From NCBI RefSeq assembly GCF_964355755.1, contig NC_092676.1, positions 12,632,288 to 12,696,287 on the forward strand: 64,000 bases of DNA, in the 5' to 3' direction. This document shows positions 7,229-20,684 of this stretch, one piece after another. The notes under the pieces are model-generated. The model had not been told where the DNA came from. It was given only the letters and a program-made list of their open reading frames with translations, and searched no databases. This DNA comes from Antedon mediterranea. Taxonomy: Eukaryota > Echinodermata > Crinoidea > Comatulida > Antedonidae. The position numbers and the translations under genes are program-made. The number at the start of each line of letters is the position of its first letter. Position 1 is the stretch's first letter.

Positions 7229-10200
7229 AAGTGTACAAAATAGCTTCAAATCGCATTTGGAGACGTTTTAGACCATTTTGTGCATTTCGATGAAACTTGG
7301 TTACACAAAAACATCAAAGTGCTTAAAATCACATTTAAAACAGTTTTAGAGCATTTTGAGCATTTCGATAAAACTTTTCACACAAAAACATCAAAGTGTA
7401 CAAAATAGCTTCAAATCGCATTTAGAGACGTTTTAGACCATTTTGTGCATTTCGAAAAAATTTGTTAACATAAAAAGACCAAAGTGTTTAGAATATCTCC
7501 AAATCGCATTTGGAGACGTTTTAGACCATTTTGTGCATTTCAATGAAACTTGGTTACACAAAAACATCAAAGTGCTTAAAATCACATTTGAAACCGTTTT
7601 AGAGCATTTTTAGCATTTCGATAATACTTTTCACACAAAAACATCAAAGTGTACAAAATAGCTTCAAATCGCATTTAGAGAGGTTTTAGACCATTTTGTG
7701 CATTTCGATAAAACTTTTCACACAAAAACATCAAAGTGTACAAAATAGCTTCAAATCGCATTTAGAGACGTTTTAGACCATTTTGTGCATTTCGATAAAA
7801 CTTTTCACACAAAAACATCAAATTGCACAAAATAGCTTAATACCGTGTTTGAAATCGTTTTAAACCATTTTGAGCATGTCGATAAAACTTTTCACAAAAA
7901 AACATCAAAGTGCACAGAATAGCTTCAAATCGCATTTGGAGACGTTTTAAACCATTTTGAGCATTTCGATAAAACTTTTCACACAAAAACATCAAAGTGT
8001 ACAAAATAGCTTCAAATCGCATTTAGAGAGGTTTTAGACCATTTTGTGCATTTCGATAAAACTTTTCACACAAAAACATCAAATTGCACAAAATAGCTTA
8101 ATATCGTGTTTGAAAACGTTTTAAACCATTTTGAGCATGTCGATAAAACTTTTCACACAAAAATATCAAAGCGCACAGAATATCTTCAAATCGCATTTAG
8201 AGACGTTTTAGACCATTTTGTGCATTTCGAAAAAATTTGTTAACATAAAAAGACCAAAGTGTTTAGAATATCTCCAAATCGCATTTGGAGACGTTTTAGA
8301 CCATTTTGTGCATTTCGATGAAACTTGATTACACAAAAACATCAAAGTGCTTAAAATCACATTTAAAACAGTTTTAGAGCGTTTTGAGCATTTCGATAAA
8401 CTTTTCACACAAAAACATCAAAGTGCACAAAATAGCTTCAAATCGCATTTAGAGATGTTTTAGACCATTTTGTGCATTTCGATAAAACTTTTCACACAAA
8501 AACATCAAATTGCACAAAAAAGCTTAATACCGTGTTTGAAATCGTTTTAAACCAATTTGAGCATGTCGAAAAAACTTTTCACACAAAAACATCAAAGTGC
8601 ACAGAATATCTTCAAATCGCATTTAGAGACGTTTTAGACCATTTTGTGCATTTCGAAAAAATTTGTTAACATAAAAAGACCAAAGTGTTTAGAATATCTC
8701 CAAATCGCATTTGGAGACGTTTTAGACCATTTTGTGCATTTCGATGAAACTTGGTTACACAAAAACATCAAAGTGCTTAAAATCACATTTGAAACCGTTT
8801 TAGAGCATTTTGAGCATTTCGATAAAACTTTTCACACAAAAACATCAAAGTGTACAAAATAGCTTCAAATCACATTTGAAACCGTTTTAGACCATTTTGA
8901 GCATTTCGATAAAACTTTTCACACAAAAACATCAAAGGGTACAAAATAGCTTCAAATCGCATTTGGAGACGTTTTAGACCATTTTGTGCATTTCGATGAA
9001 ACTTGGTTACACAAAAACATCAAAGTGCTTAAAATCACATTTGAAACCGTTTTAGAGCATTTTTAGCATTTCGATAATACTTTTCACACAAAAACATCAA
9101 AGTGTACAAAATAGCTTAAAAACGCATTTGGAGACGTTTTAGACCATTTTGTGCATTTCGATGAAACTTGGTTACACAAAAACATCAAAGTGCTTAAAAT
9201 CACATTTGAAATCGTTTTAGACCATTTTGAGCATTTCGATAAAACTTTTCACACAAAAAAATCAAAGTGCACAAAATAGCTTCAAATCGCATTTGGAGAC
9301 GTTTTAGACTATTTTGTGCATTTCGAAAAAATTTGTTAACATAAAAAGACCAAAGTGTTTAGAATATCTCCAAATCGCATTTGGAGACGTTTTAAATCAT
9401 TTTGTGCATTTCGATGGAACTTGGTTACACAAAAACATCAAAGTGCTTAAAATCACATTTAAAACCGTTTTAGAGCATTTTGAGCATTTCGATAAAACTT
9501 TTCACACAAAAACATCAAAGTGTACAAAATAGCTTCAAATCGCATTTAGAGAGGTTTTAGACCATTTTGTGCATTTCGATAAAACTTTACACACAAAAAC
9601 ATCAAAGTGTACAAAATAGCTTCAAATCGCATTTAGAGACGTTTTAGACCATTTTGTGCATTTCGATAAAACTTTTCACACAAAAACATCAAATTGCACA
9701 AAATAGCTTAATATCGTGTTTGAAAACGTTTTAAACCATTTTGAGCATGTCGATAAAACTTTTCACACAAAAATATCAAAGTGCACAGAATATCTTCAAA
9801 TCGCATTTAGAGACGTTTTAGACCATTTTGTGCATTTCGAAAAAATTTGTTAACATAAAAAGACCAAAGTGTTTAGAATATCTCCAAATCGCATTTGGAG
9901 ACGTTTTAGACCATTTTGTGCATTTCGATGAAACTTGGTTACATAAAAACATCAAAGTGCTTAAAATCACATTTAAAACCGTTTTAGAGCGTTTTGAGCA
10001 TTTCGATAAACTTTTCACACAAAAACATCAAAGTGCACAAAATAGCTTCAAATCGCATTTAGAGATGTTTTAGACCATTTTGTGCATTTCGAAAAAACTT
10101 TTCACACAAAAACATCAAATTGCACACAATAGCTTAATACCGTGTTTGAAATCGTTTTAAACCATTTTGAGCATGTCGATAAAACTTTTCACACAAAAAC

Positions 10201-12713
10201 ATCAAAGTGCACAGAATATCTTCAAATCGCATATAGAGACGTTTTAGACCATTTTGTGCATTTCGAAAAAATTTGTTAACATTAAAAGACCAATGTGTTT
10301 AGAATATCTCCAAATCGCATTTGGAGACGTTTTAGACCATTTTGTGCATTTCGATGAAACTTGGTTACACAAAAACATCAAAGTGCTTAAAATCACATTT
10401 GAAACCGTTTTAGAGCATTTTGAGCATTTCGATAAAACTTTTCACACAAACACATCAAAGTGTACAAAATAGCTTCAAATAACATTTGAAACCGTTTTAG
10501 ACCATTTTGAGCATTTCGATAAAACTTTTCACACAAAAACATCAAAGTGTACAAAATGGCTTCAAATCGCATTTGGAGACGTTTTAGAGCATTTTGAGCA
10601 TTTCGATCAAACTTTTCACACAAAAACATCAAAGTGTACAAAATAACTTCAAATCGCATTTAGAGACGTTTTAGACCATTTTGTGCATTTTGGTAAAACT
10701 TTTCACACAAAAACATCAAATTGCACAAAATAGCTTAATATCGTGTTTGAAAACGTTTTAAACCATTTTGAGCATGTCGATAAAACTTTTCACATAAAAA
10801 TATCAAAGTGCACAGAATAGCTTCAAATCGCATTTGGAGACGTTTTAGACCATTTTGTGCATTTTGGTAAAACTTTTCACACAAAAACATCAAATTGCAC
10901 AAAATAGCTTAATATCGTGTTTGAAAACGTTTTAAACCATTTTGAGCATGTCGATAAAACTTTTCACTCAAAAATATCAAAGTGCACAGAATATCTTCAA
11001 ATCGCATTTAGAGACGTTTTAGACCATTTTGTGCATTTTCAAAAAATTTGTTAACATAAAAAGACCAAAGTGTTTAGAATATCTCCAAATCGCATTTGGA
11101 GACGTTTTAGACCATTTTGTGTTTTTCGAAAAAACTTTTCACACAAAAACATCAAAGTGTACAAAATTGCTTCAAATCGCATTTGGAGACGTTTTAGACC
11201 ATTTTGTGCATTTTGGTAAAACTTTTCACACAAAAACATCAAAATTCACAAAATAGCTTAATATCGTGTTTGAAAACGTTTTAAACCATTTTGAGCATGT
11301 CGATAAAACTTTTCACTCAAAAATATCAAAGTGCACAGAATATCTTCAAATCGCATTTAGAGACGTTTTAGACCATTTTGTGCATTTCGAAAAAAATTGT
11401 TAACATAAAAAGACCAAAGTGTTTAGAATATCTCCAAATCGCATTTGGAGACGTTTTAGACCATTTTGCGCATTTCGATGAAACTTGGTTACACAAAAAC
11501 ATCAAAGTGCTTAAAATCACATTTAAAACCGTTTTAGAGCGTTTTGAGCATTTCGATAAACTTTTCAAACAAAAACATCAAAGTGTACAAAATAGCTTCA
11601 AATCGTATTTGGAGACGTTTTAGACCATTTTGTGCGTTTCGATGAATCTTGGTTACACAAAAACATCAAAGTGCTTAAAATCACATTTAAAACCGTTTTA
11701 GTGCATTTTGAGCATTTCGATAAAACTTTTCACACAAAAACATCAAAGTGCACAAAATAGCTTCAAATCGCATTTAGAGATGTTTTAGACCATTTTGTGC
11801 GTTTCGATAAAACTTTTCACACAAAAACATCAAATTGCACAAAATAGCTTAATATCGTGTTTGAAAACGTTTTAGACCATTTTGAGCATGTCGATAAAAC
11901 TTTTCACACAAAAACATAAAAGTGCACAAAATAGCTTCAAATCGCATTTAGAGATGTTTTAGACCATTTTGTGCGTTTCGATAAAACTTTTCACACAAAA
12001 ACATCAAATTGCACAAAATAGCTTAATATCGTGTTTGAAAACGTTTTAGACCATTTTGAGCATGTCGATAAAACTTTTCACACAAAAACATAAAAGTGCA
12101 CAGAATAGCTTCAAATCGCATTTGGAGACGTTTTAGACCATTTTGTGCATTTCGAAAAAACTTTTTAACATAAAAACACCAAAGTGCTTAGAATAGCTTC
12201 AAATCGCATTTGGAGACGTTTTAGACCATTTTGTGCATTTCGATGAAACTTGGTTACACAAAAACATCAAAGTGCTTAAAATCACATTTGAAACCGTTAT
12301 AGAGCATTTTTAGCATTTCGATAAAACTTTTCACACAAAAACATCAAAGTGTACAAAATAGCTTCAAATCACATTTGAAACCGTTTTAGACCATTTTGAG
12401 CATTTCGATAAAACTTTTCACACAAAAACATCAAAGTGTACAGAATAGCTTCAAATCGCATTTGGAGACGTTTTAGACCATTTTGTGCATTTCGATGAAA
12501 CTTGGTTACACAAAAACATCAAAGTGCTTAAAATCACATTTGAAACCGTTTTAGAGCATTTTTAACATTTCGATAATACTTTTCACACAAAAACATCAAA
12601 GTGTACAAAATAGCTTCAAATCACATTTGAAACCGTTTTAGACCATATTGAGCATTTCGATAAAACTTTTCACACAAAAACATCAAAGTGTACAAAATAG
12701 CTTCAAATCGCAT
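7229..12713 (+). repeat. Segmental copy 2 of the 5.4-kb block
   Basis: This block repeats 1-5,397 in the same unit order, with one extra 88-bp unit and scattered substitutions such as CTTAAAAACGC near 9,116 and AATAACATTT near 10,479. It is followed not by the linker seen at 5,398 but by about 1.1 kb of other units. Placed directly after the first copy plus linker, it makes a large-scale period of about 7.2-7.3 kb for this part of the array. Confidence 0.9.
8657..8744 (+). repeat. Single 88-bp unit inserted (or lost) between copies
   Basis: Copy 2 has an extra segment starting AAAAAATTTGTTAACAT and ending GTGCATTTCG that is absent after 1,429 in copy 1, where CATTTCG runs directly into ATGAAACTTGG. 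The indel is exactly one unit, in phase with the CATTTCGA landmark. Copies 3 (25,165) and 4 (35,898) also carry it, so loss in copy 1 is the simpler reading. Confidence 0.85.
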
Positions 12714-13859
12714 TTGGAGACGTTTTAGACCATTTTGTGCATTTCGATGAAACTTGGTTACACAAAAACATCAAAGTGCTTAAAATCACATTTGAAAGCG
12801 TTTTAGAGCATTTTTAGCATTTCGATAATACTTTTCACACAAAAACATCAAAGTGCACAAAATAGCATCAAATCGCATTTAGAGATGTTTTAGACCATTT
12901 TGTGCATTTCGATAAAACTTTTCACACAAAAACATCAAATTGCACAAAATAGCTTAATACCGTGTTTGAAATCATTTTAAACCATTTTGAGCATGTCGAT
13001 AAAACTTTTCACACAAAAACATCAAAGTGTTTAGAATATCTCCAAATCGCATTTGGAGACGTTTTAGACCATTTTGTGCATTTCGATGAAACTTGGTTAC
13101 ACAAAAACATCAAAGTGCTTAAAATCACATTTGAAACCGTTTTAAAGCATTTTGAGCATTTCGATAAAACTTTTCAAACAAAAACATCAAAGTGTACAAA
13201 ATAGCTTCAACTCACATTTGAAACCGTTTTAGACCATTTTGAGCATTTCGATAAAACTTTTCACACAAAAACATCAAAGTGTACAAAATAGCTTCAAATC
13301 GCATTTGGAGACGTTTTAGACCATTTTGTGCATTTCGATGAAACTTGGTTACACAAAAACATCAAAGTGCTTAAAATCACATTTGAAACCGTTTTAGAGC
13401 ATTTTTAGCATTTCGATAATACTTTTCACACAAAACATCAAAGTGTACAAAATAGCTTCAAATCGCATTTGGAGACGTTTTAGACCATTTTGTGCATTTC
13501 GATGAAACTTGGTTACACAAAAACATCAAAGTGCTTAAAATCACATTTGAAACCGTTTTAGACCATTTTGAGCATTTCGATAAAACTTTTCACACAAAAA
13601 AATCAAAGTGCACAAAATAGCTTCAAATCGCATTTGGGGACGTTTTAGACTATTTTGTGCATTTCGAAAAAAATTGTTAACATAAAAAGACCAAAGTGTT
13701 TAGAATATCTCCAAATCGCATTTGGAGACGTTTTAAACCATTTTGTGCATTTCGATGGAACTTGGTTACACAAAAACATCAAAGTGCTTAAAATCACATT
13801 TAAAACCGTTTTAGAGCATTTTTAGCATTTCGATAAAACTTTTCACACAAAAACATCAA
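12714..13859 (+). repeat. 1.1-kb block of standard, B, C and M/F units
   Basis: This stretch separates the end of the 5.4-kb block from the sequence matching 5,371 onward; in the first large repeat the two are adjacent, so it accounts for about 1,173 bp of extra offset (8,489 versus 7,316). The same block is present at about 27.36-28.50 kb at an offset of 14,641. A class C unit at about 12,949 runs into a class F-like head (AAGTGTTTAG at 13,024) without an intervening M unit, an uncommon adjacency. Confidence 0.8.
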
Positions 13860-14032
13860 AGTGTACAAAATAGCTTCAAATCGCATTTAGAGAGGTTTTA
13901 GACAATTTTGTGCATTTCGATAAAACTTTTCACACAAAAACATCAAAGTGTACAAAATAGCTTCAAATTGCATTTAGAGACGTTTTAGACCATTTTGTGC
14001 ATTTCGATAAAACTTTTCACACAAAAACATCA

Positions 14033-14708
14033 AATTGCACAAAATCGTTTTAAACCATTTTAAATCGTTTTAAACCATTTTGAGCATGTCGATAAAACTT
14101 TTCACAAAAAACATCAAAGTGCACAGAATAGCTTCAAATTGCATTTGGAGACGTTTTAGAGCATTTTGTGCATTTCGATAAAATGTGTTAACATAAAAAG
14201 ACCAAAGTGTTTAGAATATCTTCAAATCACATTTGGAGACGTTTTAGACCATTTTTTGCATTTCGATGAAACTTGGTTACACAAAAACATCAAAGTGCTT
14301 AAAATCACATTTGAAACCGTTTTAGAGCATTTTGAGCATTTCGATAAAACTTTTCACACAAAAACATCAAAGTGTACAAAATAGCTTCAAATCGCATTTA
14401 GAGACGTTTTAGACCATTTTTTGCATTTCGATGAAACTTGGTTACACAAAAACATCAAAGTGCTTAAAATCACATTTAAAACCGTTTTAGAGCATTTTTA
14501 GCATTTCGATAAAACTTTTCACACAAAAACATCAAAGTGTACAAAATAGCTTCAAATCGCATTTAGAGAGGTTTTAGACAATTTTGTGCATTTCGATAAA
14601 ACTTTTCACACAAAAACATCAAAGTGTACAAAATACCTTCAAATTGCATTTAGAGACGTTTTAGACCATTTTGTGCATTTCGATAAAACTTTTCACACAA
14701 AAACATCA
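14033..14708 (+). repeat. 676-bp higher-order repeat of eight units
   Basis: The ordered units are short C (84), M2 with ATTGCATTTGG (88), F-like with ATCACATTTGG (88), B (77), standard with GATGAAACTTGG tail (88), B with TTTTTAGC (77), standard AGAGAGG with GACAATTTT (87) and standard ATTGCATTTAG (87). These sum to exactly 676 bp. The next short C begins at 14,709, but only four units of the second copy (to about 15,045) are present before the order changes. The same one-and-a-half-copy arrangement starts at about 28,674, 31,874, 38,904, 45,269, 49,981 and 57,010, modified in some by local deletions. Confidence 0.88.
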
Positions 14709-15045
14709 AATTGCACAAAATCGTTTTAAACCATTTTAAATCGTTTTAAACCATTTTGAGCATTTCGATAAAACTTTTCACAAAAAACATCAAAGTGCAC
14801 AGAATAGCTTCAAATTGCATTTGGAGACGTTTTAGAGCATTTTGTGCATTTCGATAAAATGTGTTAACATAAAAAGACCAAAGTGTTTAGAATATCTTCA
14901 AATCACATTTGGAGACGTTTTAGACCATTTTTTGCATTTCGATGAAACTTGGTTACACAAAAACATCAAAGTGCTTAAAATCACATTTGAAACCGTTTTA
15001 GACCATTTTGAGCGTTTCGATAAAACTTTTCACACAAAAACATCA

Positions 15046-16640
15046 AAGTGCACAAAATAGCTTCAAATCGCATTTGGAGACGTTTTAGACTATTTTGTGC
15101 ATTTCGAAAAAATTTGTTAACATAAAAAGACCAAAGTGTTTAGAATATCTCCAAATCGCATTTGGAGACGTTTTAAACCATTTTGTGCATTTCGATGGAA
15201 CTTGGTTACACAAAAACATCAAAGTGCTTAAAATCACATTTAAAACCGTTTTAGAGCATTTTGAGCATTTCGATAAAACTTTTCACACAAAAACATCAAA
15301 GTGTACAAAATAGCTTCAAATCGCATTTAGAGACGTTTTAGACCATTTTGTGCATTTTGATAAAACTTTTCACACAAAAACATCAAATTGCACAAAATAG
15401 CTTAATATTGTGTTTGAAAACGTTTTAAACCATTTTGAGCATGTCGATAAAACTTTTCACACAAAAATATCAAAGTGCCCAGAATATCTTCAAATCGCAT
15501 TTAGAGACGTTTTAGACCATTTTGTGCATTTCGAAAAAATTTGTTAACATAAAAAGACCAAAGTGTTTAGATTATCTCCAAATCGCATTTGGAGACGTTT
15601 TAGACCATTTTGTGTTTTTCGAAAAAACTTTTCACACAAAAACATCAAAGTGTACAAAATTGCTTCAAATCGCATTTAGAGAGGTTTTAGACCATTTTGT
15701 GCATTTCGATAAAACTTTTCACACAAAAACATCAAAGTGCACAGAATATCTTAATACCGTGTCTGAAATCGTTTTAAACCATTTTGAGCATGTCGATAAA
15801 ACTTTTCACACAAAAACATCAAAGTGCACAGAATATCTTCAAATCGCATTTGGAGACGTTTTAGACCATTTTGTGCATTCCGATGAAACTTGGTTACACA
15901 AAAACATCAAAGTGCTTAAAATCACATTTGAAACCGTTTTAGAGCATTTTTAGCATTTCGATAATACTTTTCACACAAAAACATCAAAGTGTACAAAATA
16001 GCTTCAAATCGCATTTGGAGACGTTTTAGACCATTTTGTGCATTTCGATGAAACTTGGTTACACAAAAACATCAAAGTGCTTAAAATCACATTTGAAACC
16101 GTTTTAGACCATTTTGAGCATTTCGATAAAACTTTTCACACAAAAAAATCAAAGTGCACAAAATAGCTTCAAATCGCATTTGGGGACGTTTTAGACTATT
16201 TTGTGCATTTCGAAAAAATTTGTTAACATAAAAAGACCAAAGTGTTTAGAATATCTCCAAATCGCATTTGGAGACGTTTTAAACCATTTTGTGCATTTCG
16301 ATGGAACTTGGTTACACAAAAACATCAAAGTGCTTAAAATCACATTTAAAACCGTTTTAGAGCATTTTTAGCATTTCGATAAAACTTTTCACACAAAAAC
16401 ATCAAAGTGTACAAAATAGCTTCAAATCACATTTGAAACCGTTTTAGACCATTTTGAGCATTTCGATAAAACTTTTCACACAAAAACATTAAAGTGTACA
16501 AAATAGCTTCAAATCGCATTTGGAGACGTTTTAGACCATTTTGTGCATTTCGATGAAACTTGGTTACACAAAAACATCAAAGTGCTTAAAATCACATTTG
16601 AAACCGTTTTAGAGCATTTTTAGCATTTCGATAAATACTT
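15046..16640 (+). repeat. Mosaic block shared with 36.4 kb and later copies
   Basis: 15,095-15,840 matches 36,403-37,148 at an offset of 21,308, including diagnostic variants GTGCCCAG (15,475), TTTAGATTATC (15,565), AAAATTGC (15,656) and GTGTCTGAAATCG (15,760). After about 15,849 the two diverge (GGAGACG here, AGAGACG there). The remainder contains repeated 165-bp pairs, some with CAAAAAAATCAAAG junctions, and a GGGGACG variant near 16,183. Confidence 0.75.
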
Positions 16641-17732
16641 TTCACACAAAAACATCAAGGTGTACAAAATAGCTTCAAATCGCATTTGGAGACGTTTTAG
16701 ACCATTTTGTGCATTTCGATGAAACTTGGTTACAAAAAAACATCAAAGTGCTTAAAATCACATTTGAAACCGTTTTAGACCATTTTGAGCATTTCGATAA
16801 AACTTTTCACACAAAAACATCAAATTGCACAAAATAGCTTAATATCGTGTTTGAAAACGTTTTAGACCATTATGAGCATGTCGATAAAACTTTTCACACA
16901 AAAACATAAAAGTGAACAGAATAGCTTCAAATTGCATTTGGAGACCTTTTAGAGCATTTTGTGCATTTCGATAAAATGTGTTAATATAAAAAGACCAAAG
17001 TGTTTAGAATATCTTCAAATCACATTTGGAGACGTTTTAGACCATTTTTTGCATTTCGATGAAACTTGGTTACACAAAAACATCAAAGTGCTTAAAATCA
17101 CATTTAAAACCGTTTTAGAGCATTTTGAGCATTTCGATAAAACTTTTGACACAAAAACATCAAAGTGTACAAAATAGCTTCAAATCGAATTTAGAGAGGT
17201 TTTATACCATTTTGTGCATTTCGATAAAACTTTTCACAAAAAAACATCAAAGTGTACAAAATAACTTCAAATCGCATTTAGAGACGTTTTAGACCATTTT
17301 GTGCATTTTGATAAAACTTTTCACACAAAAACATCAAATTGCACAAAATAGCTTAATACCGTGTTTGAAATCGTTTTAAACCATTTTGAGCATGTCGATA
17401 AAACTTTTCACAAAAAAACATCAAAGTGCACCGAATAGCTTCAAATCGCATTTGGAGACGTTTTAAACCATTTTGTGCATTTCGATAAAACTTTTCACAT
17501 AAAAACATGAAAGTGTACAAAATAGCTTCAAATCGCATTTAGAGACGTTTTAGACCATTTTGGGCATTTCGATGAAACTTAGTTACACAAATACATAAAA
17601 GTCCTTAAAATCACATTTCAAACCGTTTTAGAGCATTTTGAGCATTTCGTTAAAACTTTTCACACAAAAACATCAAAGTGCACAAAATAGCTTCAAATCG
17701 CATTTAGAGATGTTTTAGACCATTTTGTGCAA
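16641..17732 (+). repeat. Less homogenised stretch with many private variants
   Basis: This stretch has an unusual density of substitutions not seen elsewhere, or rare elsewhere: CATCAAGGTG (16,663), TTACAAAAAAAC (16,732), CATTATGAGC (16,868), GAGACCTTTT (16,942), CTTTTGACAC (17,146), TCGAATTTAG (17,188), TTTATACC (17,202), GTGCACCGAAT (17,429), CATGAAAGTG (17,506), AAAAGTCCTT (17,588), TTCGTTAAAAC (17,648) and GCAATTCG (17,731). It lies directly left of the 2,952-bp tandem duplication. Unit length and order remain satellite-like. Confidence 0.7.
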
Positions 17733-20684
17733 TTCGATAAAACTTTTCACACAAAAACATCAAATTGCACAAAATAGCTTAATATCGTGTTTGAAAACGT
17801 TTTAGACCATTTTGAGCATGTCGATAAAACTTTTCACACAAAAACATAAAAGTGAACAGAATAGCTTCAAATTGCATTTGGAGACGTTTTAGAGCATTTT
17901 GTGCATTTCGATAAAATGTGTTAACATAAAAAGACCAAAGTGTTTAGAATATCTTCAAATCACATTTGGAGACGTTTTAGACCATTTTTTGCATTTCGAT
18001 GAAACTTGGTTTCACAAAAACATCAAAGTGCTTAAAATCACATTTAAAACCGTTTCAGAGCATTTTGAGCATTTCGATAAAACTTTTCACACAAAAACAT
18101 CAAAGTTTACAAAATAGCTTCAAATCGCATTTAGAGAGGTTTTAGACCATTTTGTGCATTTCGATAAAACTTTTCACACAAAAACATCAAAGTGTACAAA
18201 ATAACTTCAAATCGCATTTAGAGACGTTTTAGACCATTTTGTGCATTTTGATAAAACTTTTCACACAAAAACATCAAAGTGCACAAAATAGCTTCAAATC
18301 GCATTTAGAGATGTTTTAGACCATTTTGTGCATTTCGATAAAACTTTTCACACAAAAACATCAAATTGCACAAAATAGCTTAATACCGTGTTTGAAATCG
18401 TTTTAAACCATTTTGAGCATGTCGATAAAACTTTTCACAAAAAAACATCAAAGTGCACAGAATAGCTTCAAATCGCATTTGGAGACGTTTTAAACCATTT
18501 TGTGCATTTCGATAAAACTTTTCACATAAAAACATCAAAGTGTCCAAAATAGCTTCAAATCGCATTTAGAGACGTTTTAGACCATTTTGGGCATTTATAA
18601 AAGTGCTTAAAATCACATTTCAAACCGTTTTAGAGCATTTTGAGCATTTCGATAAAACTTTTCACACAAAAACATCAAAGTGCACAAAATAGCTTCAAAT
18701 CGCATTTAGAGATGTTTTAGACCATTTTGTGCATTTCGATAAAACTTTTCACACAAAAACATAAAAGTGAACAGAATAGCTTCAAATTGCATTTGGAGAC
18801 GTTTTAGAGCATTTTGTGCATTTCGATAAAATGTGTTAACATAAAAAGACCAAAGTGTTTAGAATATCTTCAAATCACATTTGGAGACGTTTTAGACCAT
18901 TTTTGGCATTTCGATGAAACTTGGTTACACAAAAACATCAAAGTGCTTAAAATCACATTTAAAACCGTTTTAGAGCATTTTGAGCATTTCGATAAAACTT
19001 TTCACACAAAAACATCAAAGTGTACAAAATAGCTTCAAATCGCATTTAGAGAGGTTTTAGACCATTTTGTGCATTTCGATAAAACTTTTCACACAAAAAC
19101 ATCAAAGTGTACAAAATAACTTCAAATCGTATTTAGAGACGTTTTAGACCATTTTGTGCATTTTGATAAAACTTTTCACACAAAAACATCAAATTGCACA
19201 AAATAGCTTAATATCGTGTTTGAAAACGTTTTAAACCATTTTGAGCATGTCGATAAAACTTTTCACACAAAAATATCAAAGTGCACAGAATATCTTCAAA
19301 TCGCATTTAGAGACGTTTTAGACCATTTTGTGCATTTCGAAAAAATTTGTTAACATAAAAAGACCAAAGTGTTTAGAATATCTCCAAATCGCATTTGGAG
19401 ACGTTTTAGACCATTTTGTGTTTTTCGAAAAACTTTTCACACAAAAACATCAAAGTGTAGAAAATTGCTTCAAATCGCATTTAGAGACGTTTTAGACCAT
19501 TTTGTGCATTTCGAAAAAACTTTTTAAAATAAAAACACCAAAGTGCTTAGAATAGCTTCAAATCGCATTTGGAGACGTTTTAGACCATTTTGTGCATTTC
19601 GATGAAACTTGGTTACACAAAAACATCAAAGTGCTTAAAATCACATTTGAAACCGTTTTAGAGCATTTTGAGCATTTCGATAAAACTTTTCACACAAAAA
19701 CATCAAAGTGTACAAAATAGCTTAAAATCACATTTGAAACCGTTTTAGACTATTTTGAGCATTTCGATAAAACTTTTCACACAAAAACATCAAAGTGTAC
19801 AAAATAGCTTCAAATCGCATTTGGAGACGTTTTAGACCATTTTGTGCATTTCGATGAAACTTGGTTACACAAAAACATCAAAGTGCTTAAAATTACATTT
19901 GAAAGCGTTTTAGAGCATTTTGAGCATTTCGATAATACTTTTCACACAAAAACATCAAAGTGTACAAAATAGCTTCAAATCGCATTTGGAGACGTTTTAG
20001 ACCATTTTGTGCATTTCGATGAAACTTGGTTACACAAAAACATCAAAGTGCTTAAAATCACATTTGAAACCGTTTTAGACCATTTTGAGCGTGTCGATAA
20101 AACTTTTCACACAAAAAAATCAGAGTGCACTAAATAGCTTCAAATCGCATTTGGAGACGTTTTAGACCATTTTGTGCATATCGATGAAACTTGGTTACAC
20201 AAAAACATCAAAGTGCTTAAAATCACATTTGAAATCGTTTTAGACCATTTTGAGCGTTTCGATAAAACTTTTCACACAAAAAAATCAGAGTGCACAAAAT
20301 AGCTTCAAATCGCATTTGGAGACGTTTTAGACTATTTTGTGCATTTCGAAAAAATTTGTTAACATAAAAAGACCAAAGTGTTTAGAATATCTCCAAATCG
20401 CATTTGGAGACGTTTTAAACCATTTTGTGCATTTCGATGGAACTTGGTTACACAAAAACATCAAAGTGCTTAAAATCACATTTAAAACCGTTTTAGAGCA
20501 TTTTGAGCATTTCGATAAAACTTTTCACACAAAAACATCAAAGTGTACAAAATAGCTTCAAATCGCATTTAGAGAGGTTTTAGACCATTTTGTGCATTTC
20601 GATAAAACTTTTCACACAAAAACATCAAAGTGTACAAAATAGCTTCAAATCGCATTTAGAGACGTTTTAGACCATTTTGTGCAT
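17733..20684 (+). repeat. 2,952-bp tandem segment, copy 1
   Basis: Identity with 20,685 onward begins after the GCAATTCG/GCATTTCG difference at 17,732 and runs through 20,744, so the unit is 2,952 bp. The only difference I noticed over the whole span is A at 19,724 against C at 22,676. It contains standard, B, C, M2/F-like and M/F units, the 63-bp unit, and paired CAAAAAAATCAGAG junctions near 20,120 and 20,285. Near-identity implies a recent duplication or gene-conversion homogenisation. Confidence 0.92.
18538..18600 (+). repeat. 63-bp truncated unit
   Basis: The unit starts AAGTGTCCAAAATAG and runs normally to GGGCATTT, then passes directly to ATAAAAGTGC. About 25 bp of tail (CGATGAAACTTAGTTACACA and the next few bases, as seen intact near 17,569) are missing. 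Copies are at 21,490-21,552 and 47,898-47,960, so it is a single event spread by segmental duplication. Confidence 0.88.

Noticed and set aside
15522-15953. 143-codon open frame on the + strand, the longest in the window
   Set aside because: It reads straight through satellite units and exists because the TAG normally found in ACAAAATAGC is TTG in one unit (ACAAAATTGC) and is avoided by GAATATC heads in others. There is no codon bias, start context or conserved end; it ends within a 77-bp unit.
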